A DNA stretch of 64,000 nt. Source: an uncultured Acetatifactor sp. (GTDB lineage Bacteria; Bacillota; Clostridia; Lachnospirales; Lachnospiraceae). Position 1 is the first letter of the stretch. Each line of letters begins with the position of its first letter. The position numbers and the translations under genes were made by a program. Positions 16,218-24,913 of this stretch are shown piece by piece. The notes beneath the pieces were generated by a model, which saw nothing but the letters and a program-made list of their open reading frames with translations, had not been told where the DNA came from and searched no databases. The stretch covers positions 124,001 through 188,000 of the forward strand of contig CAJUAB010000001.1 of assembly GCA_910583845.1 (NCBI GenBank). The letters are read 5' to 3'.

Positions 16218-18557
16218 TTACTCCCCGGCCAGCAGCGCGCAGGGCTGGATCTTCCGAATCCGCAGGGACAAAAGGCAGGCGATTCCAAAGGACAGCAATA
16301 CAAGCCCGGCTCCCGCCGCCGCTATGAATCCCCCGGGCACAAGGAATGTACACTTCACGATGCCGATGCCGCCCAGAAACAGCGCCATCAGAGGATTGAT
16401 GATCAGACTGCTCCCCGCCAGTCCCAGGGCAGTGGACAGAATCATGGCCGGCATAAAGCTCAGCGCCGTTTGCAGGATCAGCTGGCCTGTGGTAAATCCC
16501 AGGGCCTTCAGAATCCCGTAGTCGCGCTTTTTCCGGTTCAGCATGGTTCTCACCAGCAGGTATAACACAAACGCGATTACCACCACCGCCAGCAGCAGGA
16601 TGGCGCACACGATGATCGTCAGCAGCGTGACATAGACGGAGGCCGTACCCGAAATAATGGACTGTATATCTATGGTAGTATTAATGTCCCCCGCAAAACG
16701 CTCTTTTGCTTTTTCGTGAAAAGCCTCCAGGTCCACGCCCTCTCTGAGATTGATATAGAAACTCAGATTTTGCAGATCTCCCAGAATCTCATATCCTTCT
16801 CTGGTCAGCAGACAGTCCTTCCCCAGGTTGTTGGTAAGCTGGGTGAAGCCTGTAATCAGATAGCCCGCTTCCTGCTCTCCCACTGTCAACGTGATTTCAT
16901 CCCCGATTTCAAGCCCTTTCTCCCTGGCATATTTCGCCGCTATGGCCACTTCATTGTCATATCTGGGGAAACGTCCCTCTATACAGATGCTCTGATTGTT
17001 TATCTTTGTAAAGTCATCGCAGAGGGACGCCATCAGCTCCACCCCGCCCGAATGGCCCACGTTCATCAGATGGAACAGATAAATCTTCTCCACATCCGCG
17101 TCCGCTTCCATTTCTCTTAAAAAATCCTCCTCGATCCCTTCGTTTACGTTTATGCAGGAATCCGCCATCTCGCCCACCACCATATACAGAAAGGGGCGGA
17201 TGTCCACAATCATATTCTCTATCATCAGCCCTGAAAATACCACGATCAGCGACAACACCAGCATGGTCACACAGACCGTCACATTCTGGCGGACTCCTGA
17301 CAGGGTATTTTTCAGCGCCAGCGCCAGATGCAGGGGCATTCCGGTCTCCTCCAGCGGCACATGGTTTTTCTGAAAATTGTGCGTCTGTATACCCTGGCGC
17401 AGGGCCAGGATGGGATCAATCCTCCTGATCCTGCGGGAGGACAGCCAGACCGCCGCAGCCACGGCCGTTCCCAGAATCAGCAGCGTACACAGGCAGGGCA
17501 GAGGCAGAAAACGCACCTCATAGGGAATACCTGTCTGAGAGATCATCATGGTATTGAGAAGCGGAAAAATCAGGTAGGAGATCCCTGTGCCCAGCACCGC
17601 CATGAGCAGAGATATTCCCAGAAATTGCAGCATGAGGGAGCCCACCAGCTGACCGCTGGTATATCCCACCGCCTTAAGCGCCCCCAGATTCCTCATATTC
17701 TCCTGTATGTAGTTTACAATGTTGGACGCAATGATCACCAGGGCGATCAACAGTATGAAAAATGCCATGGCACTGACAATCCCGGAACAGATCATCTGGG
17801 AAATATAACGGGAGGTTGTAACCAGCACATAAGAGTTACCGGAAACCCTGGCCCCCGGAAACTCCGCGGTCACTTTGCTCTTCAGCGCCGCCTCAAAGTC
17901 CTCGCTCTCCGATTTGTCCGCGATCCGGACGGAAAGCAGTGTGCTTCTGAGGGCATAGCCCTTCTCCTCCAGCTCCCGGTACTGATCCTGTGTCAGCAGC
18001 AGTTCACAGAGGACGCAGTTGTGGGAACCGGCCATAACGCTGTTGAAAAACCCGCACACCGTATACTCCACCGTATTGCTGCCGATTTTCAGCTCGATGG
18101 TCTTTCCGATATCTATATCTCCGGTCTTATAGAGCATGGGCAGATAAACGCCGCTGCTCTCGTCCCCCTCCTCCACGATCTCCACTCTGCCCACACTGCT
18201 GGAGAGCGCCGCTTCCTTCTCCAGAAACACCATCTCCGTGTTGGCTTCCCCTCCATTATAGGCAAAGCTGCCCACCATGCACAGGGACTCCTCCATACCG
18301 TACTGCGTGGCGCCCATATCCTGGAGGGTGCGGGACAGGAAGGGGCGGGTCTCCTCCGGGCTGCCCTGCAGCGCCAGGGTTACATGTCCCGCGTTCAGCC
18401 TGTCATGACAGCGGTCAAAATTCTGCTTATAGTCCATGGCCAGCATCAGCCACAAATTCAGCATGGCCGCTGACAGCAGAATCAGCATCGCAATGGAAAC
18501 GGTCTGCCCCCGGGCCCTGCGCAGATTAGATTTTGCCAAAAGAATTGCTCTGTTCAT
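16218..18557 (-). CDS. FtsX-domain ABC transporter permease
   Basis: A 779-residue permease with an N-terminal membrane helix, a large extracytoplasmic domain, a group of helices around residues 260-410, a second soluble domain and a last group of three helices at 640-770. The duplicated FtsX arrangement ('LKAVGYTSGQLVGSLML' and 'LKALGFTTGQLILQTAL') is typical of MacB/BceB-like and Gram-positive peptide-sensing ABC exporters. It follows the ATPase gene after 12 bases and lies in the same block as a two-component system. Antimicrobial-peptide resistance is plausible but inferred. Confidence 0.85.
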   Translation of the reverse strand: MNRAILLAKSNLRRARGQTVSIAMLILLSAAMLNLWLMLAMDYKQNFDRCHDRLNAGHVTLALQGSPEETRPFLSRTLQDMGATQYGMEESLCMVGSFAYNGGEANTEMVFLEKEAALSSSVGRVEIVEEGDESSGVYLPMLYKTGDIDIGKTIELKIGSNTVEYTVCGFFNSVMAGSHNCVLCELLLTQDQYRELEEKGYALRSTLLSVRIADKSESEDFEAALKSKVTAEFPGARVSGNSYVLVTTSRYISQMICSGIVSAMAFFILLIALVIIASNIVNYIQENMRNLGALKAVGYTSGQLVGSLMLQFLGISLLMAVLGTGISYLIFPLLNTMMISQTGIPYEVRFLPLPCLCTLLILGTAVAAAVWLSSRRIRRIDPILALRQGIQTHNFQKNHVPLEETGMPLHLALALKNTLSGVRQNVTVCVTMLVLSLIVVFSGLMIENMIVDIRPFLYMVVGEMADSCINVNEGIEEDFLREMEADADVEKIYLFHLMNVGHSGGVELMASLCDDFTKINNQSICIEGRFPRYDNEVAIAAKYAREKGLEIGDEITLTVGEQEAGYLITGFTQLTNNLGKDCLLTREGYEILGDLQNLSFYINLREGVDLEAFHEKAKERFAGDINTTIDIQSIISGTASVYVTLLTIIVCAILLLAVVVIAFVLYLLVRTMLNRKKRDYGILKALGFTTGQLILQTALSFMPAMILSTALGLAGSSLIINPLMALFLGGIGIVKCTFLVPGGFIAAAGAGLVLLSFGIACLLSLRIRKIQPCALLAGE

Positions 18558-18569
18558 ATTAACTCCCCT

Positions 18570-19328
18570 CTACCACTCCATCTCTCCCAGAAACGCCGAA
18601 AGTTTTTCATGCCTCTTCGCGTCGCCATGCACATATTTTCCCAGATCGCACTCCCCCAGGATCACGCCGTCTTTCAGATACAGAATGCGGTTGCCCCGCC
18701 GCGCCGAGCGCATATCATGGGTGACCATTACCACGCTCTGGCCCCTTTGGTTAAAATCGGAGAGCACATCCAGCACATGCAGTCCTGTCTGGGAGTTCAA
18801 CGCGCCGGTGGGCTCGTCGGCATAGAGAATCTCCGGAGAGTTGATCAGCCCCCTGACAATCCCCGCCCGCTGGGCCTCTCCGCCGGATATCTGGGAGGGA
18901 AACTTCCTCTGGGTCTCCGGCGGGATATCCACCGCCTCAAACAGCTTTGCGGCCCGCTCCGCCAGGGCCTTTTTGTTCCTGTCCGCCAGCAGCCCCGCCG
19001 CCAGCACATTGTCCATGACGGACATACCGTCTATGAGATAGATCTGCTGAAACACAAAACCGCAGTGCCTGCGGCGAAAGACCGCCAGCTCATCCGGGCT
19101 CAGATCCGAAATCACCTGATCACCGAAGGTGATCCTGCCAAGAGTGGGGGTATCCATGCCGGACAGCGCGTACAGCAGCGTGGATTTCCCCGCTCCGCTG
19201 GCCCCCATGATCACCGTGAAATCTCCCTCATATAGTTCCAGATCAATGTTCTTCAGAACATGCTGCAAGGCCCCGCCGCTGGAAAAGGACTTGCTTAAGC
19301 TCTCTGTTCTCAAAAGTGTCTTTTTCAT
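18570..19328 (-). CDS. ABC transporter ATP-binding protein (MacB/LolD type)
   Basis: A 252-residue ATPase. Walker A is 'GASGAGKST' (around residues 42-50), the signature is 'ISGGEAQRAGIVRGL', Walker B is 'ILYADEPTGALNS', and the H-loop is in 'VVMVTHDMRSAR'. The 'DEPTGALNSQTG' sequence is characteristic of exporters that pair with FtsX permeases. The start at 19328 follows GGGAG; the upstream in-frame extension is low-complexity and unlikely to be translated. It is first in an operon with the permease. Its promoter region carries repeated response-regulator-type boxes. Confidence 0.85.
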   Translation of the reverse strand: MKKTLLRTESLSKSFSSGGALQHVLKNIDLELYEGDFTVIMGASGAGKSTLLYALSGMDTPTLGRITFGDQVISDLSPDELAVFRRRHCGFVFQQIYLIDGMSVMDNVLAAGLLADRNKKALAERAAKLFEAVDIPPETQRKFPSQISGGEAQRAGIVRGLINSPEILYADEPTGALNSQTGLHVLDVLSDFNQRGQSVVMVTHDMRSARRGNRILYLKDGVILGECDLGKYVHGDAKRHEKLSAFLGEMEW

Positions 19329-19440
19329 TGCCTGCTCCCTTCTGTCCGCGGTCATCGTCCCTGCCCGCCCCGAAAGCTCCCGGAGCTTGAAATACTTTTC
19401 TCCTCCCCCCGCCCGGTACAACGCCGCTTTACATAAACCC

Positions 19441-19496
19441 ATTCTACGGTTCCGGTTCTTAAATGTCTTTAGGCAATTCTTAAATACTTCTTAAAT
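19441..19496 (-). promoter_or_regulatory. ABC operon promoter with repeated regulator boxes
   Basis: TTCTTAAAT (plus-strand reading) occurs at 19456-19464, 19477-19485 and 19488-19496, with a degenerate copy near 19467, so the sites are phased by about 10.5-11 bases. On the minus strand a promoter with AAGACA (rc of 19464-19469), a 17-base spacer and TAGAAT (rc of 19441-19446) overlaps them. Two boxes lie just upstream of the -35. This is the pattern expected for an OmpR-type activator, probably the adjacent response regulator. The rest of 19497-19608 contains only a short stem-loop. Confidence 0.6.
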
Positions 19497-19608
19497 CCGG
19501 CACTTTTTCCATTCCACAGCCCGGTGCCCTATCCGGCAGGAAGCCGGACTCCCGGTGGGATAGAATGCGGATGTGTGTTTAAAATCACTTTCCCGCTCAG
19601 CCCCGTTT

Positions 19609-20886
19609 TCAGACTGACCCGCTCAGGGGAATCCCCACGCTCACCCGCAGCCCCGCCGCTCCGTTCTCCACCGTCAGCTCTCCCTGCATTTCCCTCATAA
19701 AATAGTCCGAGATAAACAATCCCAGTCCCGCCCCCTCCCGGTCCCCGGCGTTGCTTCCCCGCCGGAATTTCTCTTTCAATAAAGGAACCTCCTCCTGGGG
19801 CACACCGCCGCCAAAGTCCTCCACGGAAAGCGTCAGACGGCTGCTCTCTCTGGTTATGGTAACCAGAATTGCCGTTCCGGCATACTTGTAGGAATTGGCA
19901 AAAATATTGTCCAGCACCTGCTGCAGGCGCAGCTTATCCGCACGGAGCAGACAGGGAGGGATCTGCGGAAGCGCGGCACGATGCAGATAATCGGCATTTT
20001 CCAGCAGTTCCTCCAGAACGCCGCTCTCCAGATCCCCGGGAGAGACCGGGAGCTGCTGCAATTCCTCCAAAGTAGCGGTAAACAGATTGGTAATCAGCGA
20101 ATTAATCTGATCCGCTTTGCGGATGATCTGTGTATAATTGTCCCGCAGCCTGGGGCTGTCCGTCAGGGCCATCCCCAGCTCCGACGCCGCCTTGATGCTG
20201 GCCACAGGCGTCTTGATATCATGGGAGAGCTTTGCCACCAGTTCCTTTTTGTCCGCATTGGCCCGGGCCTCGGCCAGTCTGGCCTTTTTCAGTTCCGAGC
20301 GCATAAGGTCAAAGCTCTCCGTGAACGCGCCGAACAGATTGTGCCTGTCCATCTCCAGCGGCACATCCAGATTGCCGCCTGCCACCCGCTCGGCAAAGCC
20401 TTTTAATCTGCCAAAGGGTTTTATAATCCGCCATTGCAGCCAGATGATATACCCCAGCAGCGCCGCGGCCTGCACCAGCAGAATCACCCCCAGCGCCGCC
20501 GCCAGATTCCGCTTTGCGGCCGCGTAATCCGCTTCCGTCCCGTTGTGGATGATCACTTTGCCCACCACCCCTCCTGCCCGTTCCACATCCAGAACAGTGT
20601 CCCGATGGGCTATGGCGGCATTCACATTGCCACGCAGGCCTTCCGCTGATTTCCACAGCACCTGACCGTCCAGATCCAGCACCGCAAAGTCATATGTTTC
20701 GGGATAATCACCCGGAAGCGTATGCTCCCCCAGATATTCCCAGTTCGCCTCAACAATCTTCACGATCTCGTTCACCGCTACCGTGTCCTGCCGGAAATCG
20801 CCGTCCTTGCGGGCAAAGACCGTCAGAAGCGCCGCCTCCGCCAAAAAAAGAATCAAAATACATATGATCGGATACCTCTTTTTCAT
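19609..20886 (-). CDS. sensor histidine kinase
   Basis: A 425-residue membrane kinase. Transmembrane helices lie at about residues 7-24 and 128-151, flanking a ~100-residue sensor domain. A HAMP linker follows. The phosphoacceptor His222 is in 'AKLSHDIKTPVAS'. The ATP-binding domain has an N-box ('QVLDNIFANSYKYA'), G1 'EDFGGGVP' and G2 'GAGLGLFIS'. The ATG at 20886 is used; the frame continues to a GTG four codons upstream. It follows the response regulator gene by 61 bases and forms a two-component system beside the ABC exporter. Confidence 0.88.
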   Translation of the reverse strand: MKKRYPIICILILFLAEAALLTVFARKDGDFRQDTVAVNEIVKIVEANWEYLGEHTLPGDYPETYDFAVLDLDGQVLWKSAEGLRGNVNAAIAHRDTVLDVERAGGVVGKVIIHNGTEADYAAAKRNLAAALGVILLVQAAALLGYIIWLQWRIIKPFGRLKGFAERVAGGNLDVPLEMDRHNLFGAFTESFDLMRSELKKARLAEARANADKKELVAKLSHDIKTPVASIKAASELGMALTDSPRLRDNYTQIIRKADQINSLITNLFTATLEELQQLPVSPGDLESGVLEELLENADYLHRAALPQIPPCLLRADKLRLQQVLDNIFANSYKYAGTAILVTITRESSRLTLSVEDFGGGVPQEEVPLLKEKFRRGSNAGDREGAGLGLFISDYFMREMQGELTVENGAAGLRVSVGIPLSGSV

Positions 20887-20947
20887 CTCACTCCCCACCT
20901 GTCACGCAAGCTCTGCTCCCGTCATGCCCCCGGAAACCCCAAGTCCC

Positions 20948-21628
20948 TCATTTTGCTTCCGTAAACCGATACCCCTCCCCCCAGAAAGTCACGATATACC
21001 GGGGCTTGTTGGGTTCCGGTTCTATTGCCTCACGGATTTTCCGGACATGGACATTGAGCGTCCCGTCCCCCGTGAACCTGTCCTCCCAGACCTTGTCAAA
21101 CAGCTCCTGTTTGGATACCACTCTGTCCCTGTTCCTCACCAGATAGGACAGCAGCCGAAATTCCCGCATGGTCAGCTTTACCGGCCTGCCCTGCACCCAT
21201 ACGCCCTTGGCCCCGAAGTCGATTTTCAGCCAGCCGTCCTCATACCCCTCCGCCCGCGCGCTCTGGCCGTAGCGTTTTAACACCGCCTTGACTTTTGCCA
21301 GCAGGACTCCCAGGGAATAGGGTTTCTGGATATAGTCGTCTCCGCCGATTCCCAGAGCGATGATCTGATCGTCCTCACTGGTTCTGGCGGAGATAAACAA
21401 AATAGGGATATTCAGGTTCTCCCGCAATTCTCTGCACAGCGCGAAGCCGCTGCCGTCCCCCAGATTGATATCCAGCAGCAGCAACTGCGCCTCATTTTCC
21501 GCAAGAAAGCAGCGACACTGCTCCGCCCCATAGACTGCCGCCGTGTTCACGCCAAACAGGTTAAAATATTCCGCCGTACTGTCAGCCAGCATTTTTTCAT
21601 CGTCAATAATCAGACAATCATACTTCAT
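20948..21628 (-). CDS. OmpR-family response regulator
   Basis: A 226-residue transcription factor with a receiver domain (acidic pair Asp9-Asp10, phosphoacceptor Asp53 in 'LLLLDINLGDGSG', Lys in 'IQKPYSL') and a winged-helix DNA-binding domain ('KLTMREFRLLSYLVRNRDR', 'GTLNVHVRKIREAIE'). It is first in the two-component operon and upstream of the ABC exporter. Direct repeats in the exporter promoter fit the tandem DNA recognition of this class. Confidence 0.9.
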   Translation of the reverse strand: MKYDCLIIDDEKMLADSTAEYFNLFGVNTAAVYGAEQCRCFLAENEAQLLLLDINLGDGSGFALCRELRENLNIPILFISARTSEDDQIIALGIGGDDYIQKPYSLGVLLAKVKAVLKRYGQSARAEGYEDGWLKIDFGAKGVWVQGRPVKLTMREFRLLSYLVRNRDRVVSKQELFDKVWEDRFTGDGTLNVHVRKIREAIEPEPNKPRYIVTFWGEGYRFTEAK

Positions 21629-21665
21629 ATCCTACCTTCTTTCCTTTGGTTTATAACCGGACCTC

Positions 21666-22748
21666 TCAGATGTTCCCCGGCTGCTTGTCCCATAATTTCC
21701 CGTTTGGAGGACCTTGTGTGAGGCACCCCACTCTGTTTCCGTGATCATCTGTCCGCAAGTGACAAGGATGGGCAGATTCAAAAATCGGCTCGACATCCTT
21801 CTTGATAAACTCAATTCTGTCCTTCGCTCCTGGACGGAAAAGGGAGGTGATGGCAACGACCATATTCTTTTTGGGGCTGACATAAATTATATTTCCGCCG
21901 TCCCCCATTGCCGCATATCCCTGATCCCGCTCGCTGACCCACCACAGATAACCGTATGACAGATTGCGCTGTTTCCACCGACTCTGCTCCGAGGTGCTTT
22001 CTGCAATCCATTTTTCAGATAGGATGCGTTCTCCATTCCAAATACCTTTATTCAGAAATAACTGTCCGATTTTAGCCATATCCATCGGTGAAAGAGTAAG
22101 TCCCCAACCCGCCGTATTGATGCCTGTCGGACTTGCAACCCAGCCGCTTATATCCGTTGCTTTTGAAAAAGCCACCTGTTCTTCCTTGCTATGAAAAATA
22201 ATACTTTTTGCAACGGTAATGTCCAGCGGGGCAAACAGATTTTCTTTCGCAAAATCCAATACCGCCTGTCCAGTACCTTTTACAAGGATGCCTGACAGAA
22301 TATCGGGACCGACGATCGGCGTATATCTGAACTTTCCGATATGTCCTTTGCCGCCTAACTGATCAAGCGAAAATTTTACCCAATCCATACTTGTGAAATA
22401 CTTTATATACGGATTGAACATATACTTATAAGGAGCGGTCATTGTGAGCAGATCCCTTATGGTGATTTTCTGGATCGTTTTTTCGCCTCTTCTAACAGGA
22501 TACTCTGGATAGAACTCTAATACCTTTCGCTCAATGCTGTCTATATACCCCTTGTCCAGAGCAATACCAAACAATATGGAAATCACGCTTTTTGTTACCG
22601 AGAATATGTGAATGCGGTCAACTTTCGTATATCCGTTATAATACTTTTCATAAACAACTTTTCCGTCTTTTAATATAGTCATACCTGTCATATTAGAATA
22701 ATCTTTTTTGATAATATTTTCCAGTCTTTCCATTTGTTCCTGCTTCAT
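21666..22748 (-). CDS. serine hydrolase, beta-lactamase/class C-like
   Basis: A 360-residue penicillin-binding-protein-like hydrolase. The catalytic Ser50-x-x-Lys53 lies in 'HIFSVTKSVISI', and 'YGYLWW' may supply the Tyr motif. The family includes esterases, D-aminopeptidases and class C beta-lactamases, so resistance is not implied. There is no signal peptide, so a cytosolic location is likely. The start at 22748 has TTGGAGG upstream; an ATG ten codons earlier is less likely. The C-terminal 40 residues are Pro/Gly/His-rich and may be an altered tail. It stands alone upstream of the two-component genes. Confidence 0.8.
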   Translation of the reverse strand: MKQEQMERLENIIKKDYSNMTGMTILKDGKVVYEKYYNGYTKVDRIHIFSVTKSVISILFGIALDKGYIDSIERKVLEFYPEYPVRRGEKTIQKITIRDLLTMTAPYKYMFNPYIKYFTSMDWVKFSLDQLGGKGHIGKFRYTPIVGPDILSGILVKGTGQAVLDFAKENLFAPLDITVAKSIIFHSKEEQVAFSKATDISGWVASPTGINTAGWGLTLSPMDMAKIGQLFLNKGIWNGERILSEKWIAESTSEQSRWKQRNLSYGYLWWVSERDQGYAAMGDGGNIIYVSPKKNMVVAITSLFRPGAKDRIEFIKKDVEPIFESAHPCHLRTDDHGNRVGCLTQGPPNGKLWDKQPGNI

Positions 22749-22804
22749 CTGTTTTTCCTCCAATAAGGGTAAAGGCATTTTCTGTTGACGGCTTTCTACA
22801 TGAA

Positions 22805-22833
22805 ATCTTAACGCTATAAGAAATACAAATCAA
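22805..22833 (-). promoter_or_regulatory. promoter of the serine hydrolase gene
   Basis: On the minus strand TTGATT (rc of 22828-22833), a 17-base spacer and TAAGAT (rc of 22805-22810), with a leader of about 50 bases to the start codon. Confidence 0.5.
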
Positions 22834-22929
22834 CACTTATCTAGAGAAATTATTTGGGATACATCGGCGGGAAGCACGAGAAGCAAAAAACGGGCATATT
22901 TTCCCCTGACCCAAACAGATCCTGACTGG

Positions 22930-23252
22930 TCAAAAATGTCCGTTTTTCCATGGGCGTACACGGAATATTCTGTTCCGGACAGAGGCCGGGGTATATATAA
23001 AAAAATTACTTCCCGATACCCTGCCCAGAGTCCCTGAGGGGAGAAAAACAGATTTTTTCCCGCATATCAGGGTATATACAGAAAAATTGTGTGTCAGTAC
23101 CCCGCTGATCGCAAAAAAGTGGATATAGAACGACAATTTTTCTATATATACCCTGTTTAACCATACAAACCAAGCAAAAAGGGGAGATCTTGCGAAATGG
23201 CGGGGTATTGGAGAACAATTATTTTATATATACCCTGCCGGATCAAATGATA
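22930..23252. repeat. 320-bp multi-palindrome repeat, copy A
   Basis: This stretch aligns along its length with 24914-25235 and is non-coding in character. It holds four related ~38-bp units. Each has GGGGTA or CAGGGTA at one end and TATATACCC at the other, with an AAAAATT/AATTTTT core; two units point each way, so the whole is roughly palindromic. Short open frames crossing it read repetitive phrases such as 'GIYRKIV' and are probably not real. It fills part of the 1.2-kb gene-free gap 22749-23927. Confidence 0.8.
23068..23155. repeat. inverted repeat with 42-bp core, orientation 1
   Basis: A 23-bp arm beginning CAGGGTATATACAG (23068-23090) and its near-perfect inverse (23133-23155, one mismatch) flank a 42-bp core at 23091-23132. 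The core is the reverse complement (38 of 42 bases) of the core at the same place in copy B. Confidence 0.8.
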
Positions 23253-23343
23253 CTCAAAATATGCCGACCTGCGTGGGGCCGGCGACAAACCGCAGCTGTA
23301 CACCGGATTTGGACAGTTTCCATCAGCAAAGTAAGTGCGTGGG

Positions 23344-23465
23344 TGGACAATCCGGTGTAATGTAGGAAAGGCAAAACACGGGATGCATGGATCAAATGGG
23401 CCAGGCTGCAAGTAGCTATAGTTCAAAAACCCGCCGGATGGAGTACTGGAGCGCGTTTGAAAAAT
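23344..23465. repeat. dispersed ~120-bp repeat, copy 1
   Basis: Matches 28409-28527 over about 120 bases. Shared landmarks are TGGACAATC, GGCCAGGCTG, GCTATAG, GCCGGATGG and the terminal GAGCGYGTTTGAAA. At its left edge TACACCGGATT (23299-23309) and AATCCGGTGTA (23349-23359) are perfect inverted arms. Confidence 0.6.
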
Positions 23466-23627
23466 CATTTCCACCATCTGTCGCAGTAAACCGCGTCTCC
23501 ACATTTGCGTGATATTTGGGCCAAATTCAGAATTCAGGTGCCATACCGCTATGCGTCCGTCTTTGGCCCGAATCTTCTGGAAATTGTGACATACATTTGA
23601 CGGAAGGCATATTCAAACACGCTCCAG
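23446..23627. repeat. MITE-like element with 16-bp terminal inverted repeats
   Basis: CTGGAGCGCGTTTGAA (23446-23461) and TTCAAACACGCTCCAG (23612-23627) are inverted with one mismatch and bound about 180 bp without a gene. Shorter or collapsed relatives occur at 13236, 23767, 28511 and 38291. No target-site duplication is obvious. Confidence 0.55.
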
Positions 23628-23766
23628 GTATCGCTACGGAATCAAAATATACATGTTTTTACTCCCAATTCGGAATTGAGTACCCCTCGGAAAATGACTG
23701 ATCAATATATTGCAAATGATCAATCAATATTCTATAATTGATTATATAAATCGGAATCCGGCATTA

Positions 23767-23794
23767 GAGCACGTTTGAAAAATCATTCCCGCCA
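23767..23794. repeat. single end of the MITE-like repeat
   Basis: GAGCACGTTTGAAAAATC followed by ATTCCCGCC matches the left end of the 23446 element and the end at 38382-38367. No partner end is visible nearby. Confidence 0.45.
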
Positions 23795-23927
23795 TACATA
23801 CGGAAACGGAAAAGGCATGTTAATCATGCCAGTTTTACATAGAAGCATTCCCCCAAAAAGAGTATTTTTATGATCGGATTATGGCGCTGCGCAATTTAAC
23901 AGAACTCAAACACGTAGAGGTGAAAAT

Positions 23928-24776
23928 ATGGAACATGCAGTAAAGTTAGACGGTATCGTAACAGGATTTAACGTTACAGAGGATTGTATAGACTGTATAT
24001 GTGGCAAAAACATAGTTAAAATCGATAAAGGCTCCCGGGAAATTATCTGTCAAAAGCCCGTTTTTGAGAAAGAAGGGCTGTCAAGGAAACTGACCGCAGA
24101 TGATGAACAGATTTTTGTATATGATTTTTGCACACTCTATGTATTGAGCCAGAAAGATTACGAACTTATTGGTAAATGGCAATTGGGGAATGATTTGAGT
24201 TCTGATATATGCGGAATGGCCGTTGACAGTGATACAATCTATTGTTCTATCCGCAACGGAAAGATCATTACCATTGACAGACAATCGCATCTGGTCAATA
24301 CGTTCACAGTTGCCGAAAGCAGTATGTGGAGCATGAAAACATATGATTCATACTTAGTCAGTGGAACAGTAGACGGGATGGCGCTGCTATTGGATAAATT
24401 GACTCTTTCCATAGAAAAAAGCCTTGTTCTGGGGAAGAAAAATATCGGAAGTTTACATATTGACGGAGAAACCTTATATGCCGCGGGCCATGATGGAAAG
24501 CTCTTCAAAATCAGTATGAAAAATTTCGCCATCGAGTCTTCCATAAAGAATGTACACAAAAAGATGTTCCATTGTGCGGGAATGTATAAAGATATGCTGG
24601 TAACCGTTTCTTATCCATGCTCAGAAATCGCCCTTTGGAATAAGGATACCCTGGAAAAGATAAGAGGAATTGATACTCCATTAAAATTGTCGGGACACAC
24701 ACATATAGAAGGTGATTTTATGTATATCTCTTCCCGCAACATTTCAGGGATTGATATCGTCAGATTAAATGAGTAG
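23928..24776 (+). CDS. beta-propeller-like repeat protein
   Basis: A 282-residue protein of unknown function. It is made of about six repeats of roughly 40 residues, each with short beta strands and phrases such as 'IVKIDKGSREIIC', 'LYVLSQKDYELIGKW', 'GKIITIDRQSHLV' and 'IALWNKDTLEKIRG', resembling WD40 or PQQ-type propellers. No signal peptide or membrane segment is visible, so it is probably cytosolic. GAGGTG lies upstream of the ATG. It is the only gene between the two 320-bp repeats, and its lower GC than the surroundings suggests acquisition with that cassette. Confidence 0.6.
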   Translation: MEHAVKLDGIVTGFNVTEDCIDCICGKNIVKIDKGSREIICQKPVFEKEGLSRKLTADDEQIFVYDFCTLYVLSQKDYELIGKWQLGNDLSSDICGMAVDSDTIYCSIRNGKIITIDRQSHLVNTFTVAESSMWSMKTYDSYLVSGTVDGMALLLDKLTLSIEKSLVLGKKNIGSLHIDGETLYAAGHDGKLFKISMKNFAIESSIKNVHKKMFHCAGMYKDMLVTVSYPCSEIALWNKDTLEKIRGIDTPLKLSGHTHIEGDFMYISSRNISGIDIVRLNE

Positions 24777-24913
24777 CAAATACGCTCCGGGACACCGGAA
24801 TACCGCAGCCTCCCCGTTTATGGGGCAGGCCTTGGTCTGCTGCCGGAGGTGGCAGATCCGGACTGATCAGAGCAAAAAACAGAGATCCTGATTTCCCCCT
24901 TCTCGTGTGCATT

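Noticed and set aside
21666..22748. Antibiotic resistance beta-lactamase
   Set aside because: Only the SxxK motif and overall fold family are visible, and there is no signal peptide; esterase or peptidase activity is equally likely.
22930..23218. Small proteins with 'GIYRKIV' phrases in the 320-bp repeats
   Set aside because: The frames cross palindromic units in several phases and directions without ribosome sites; the phrase reflects the repeated DNA, not selection on protein.
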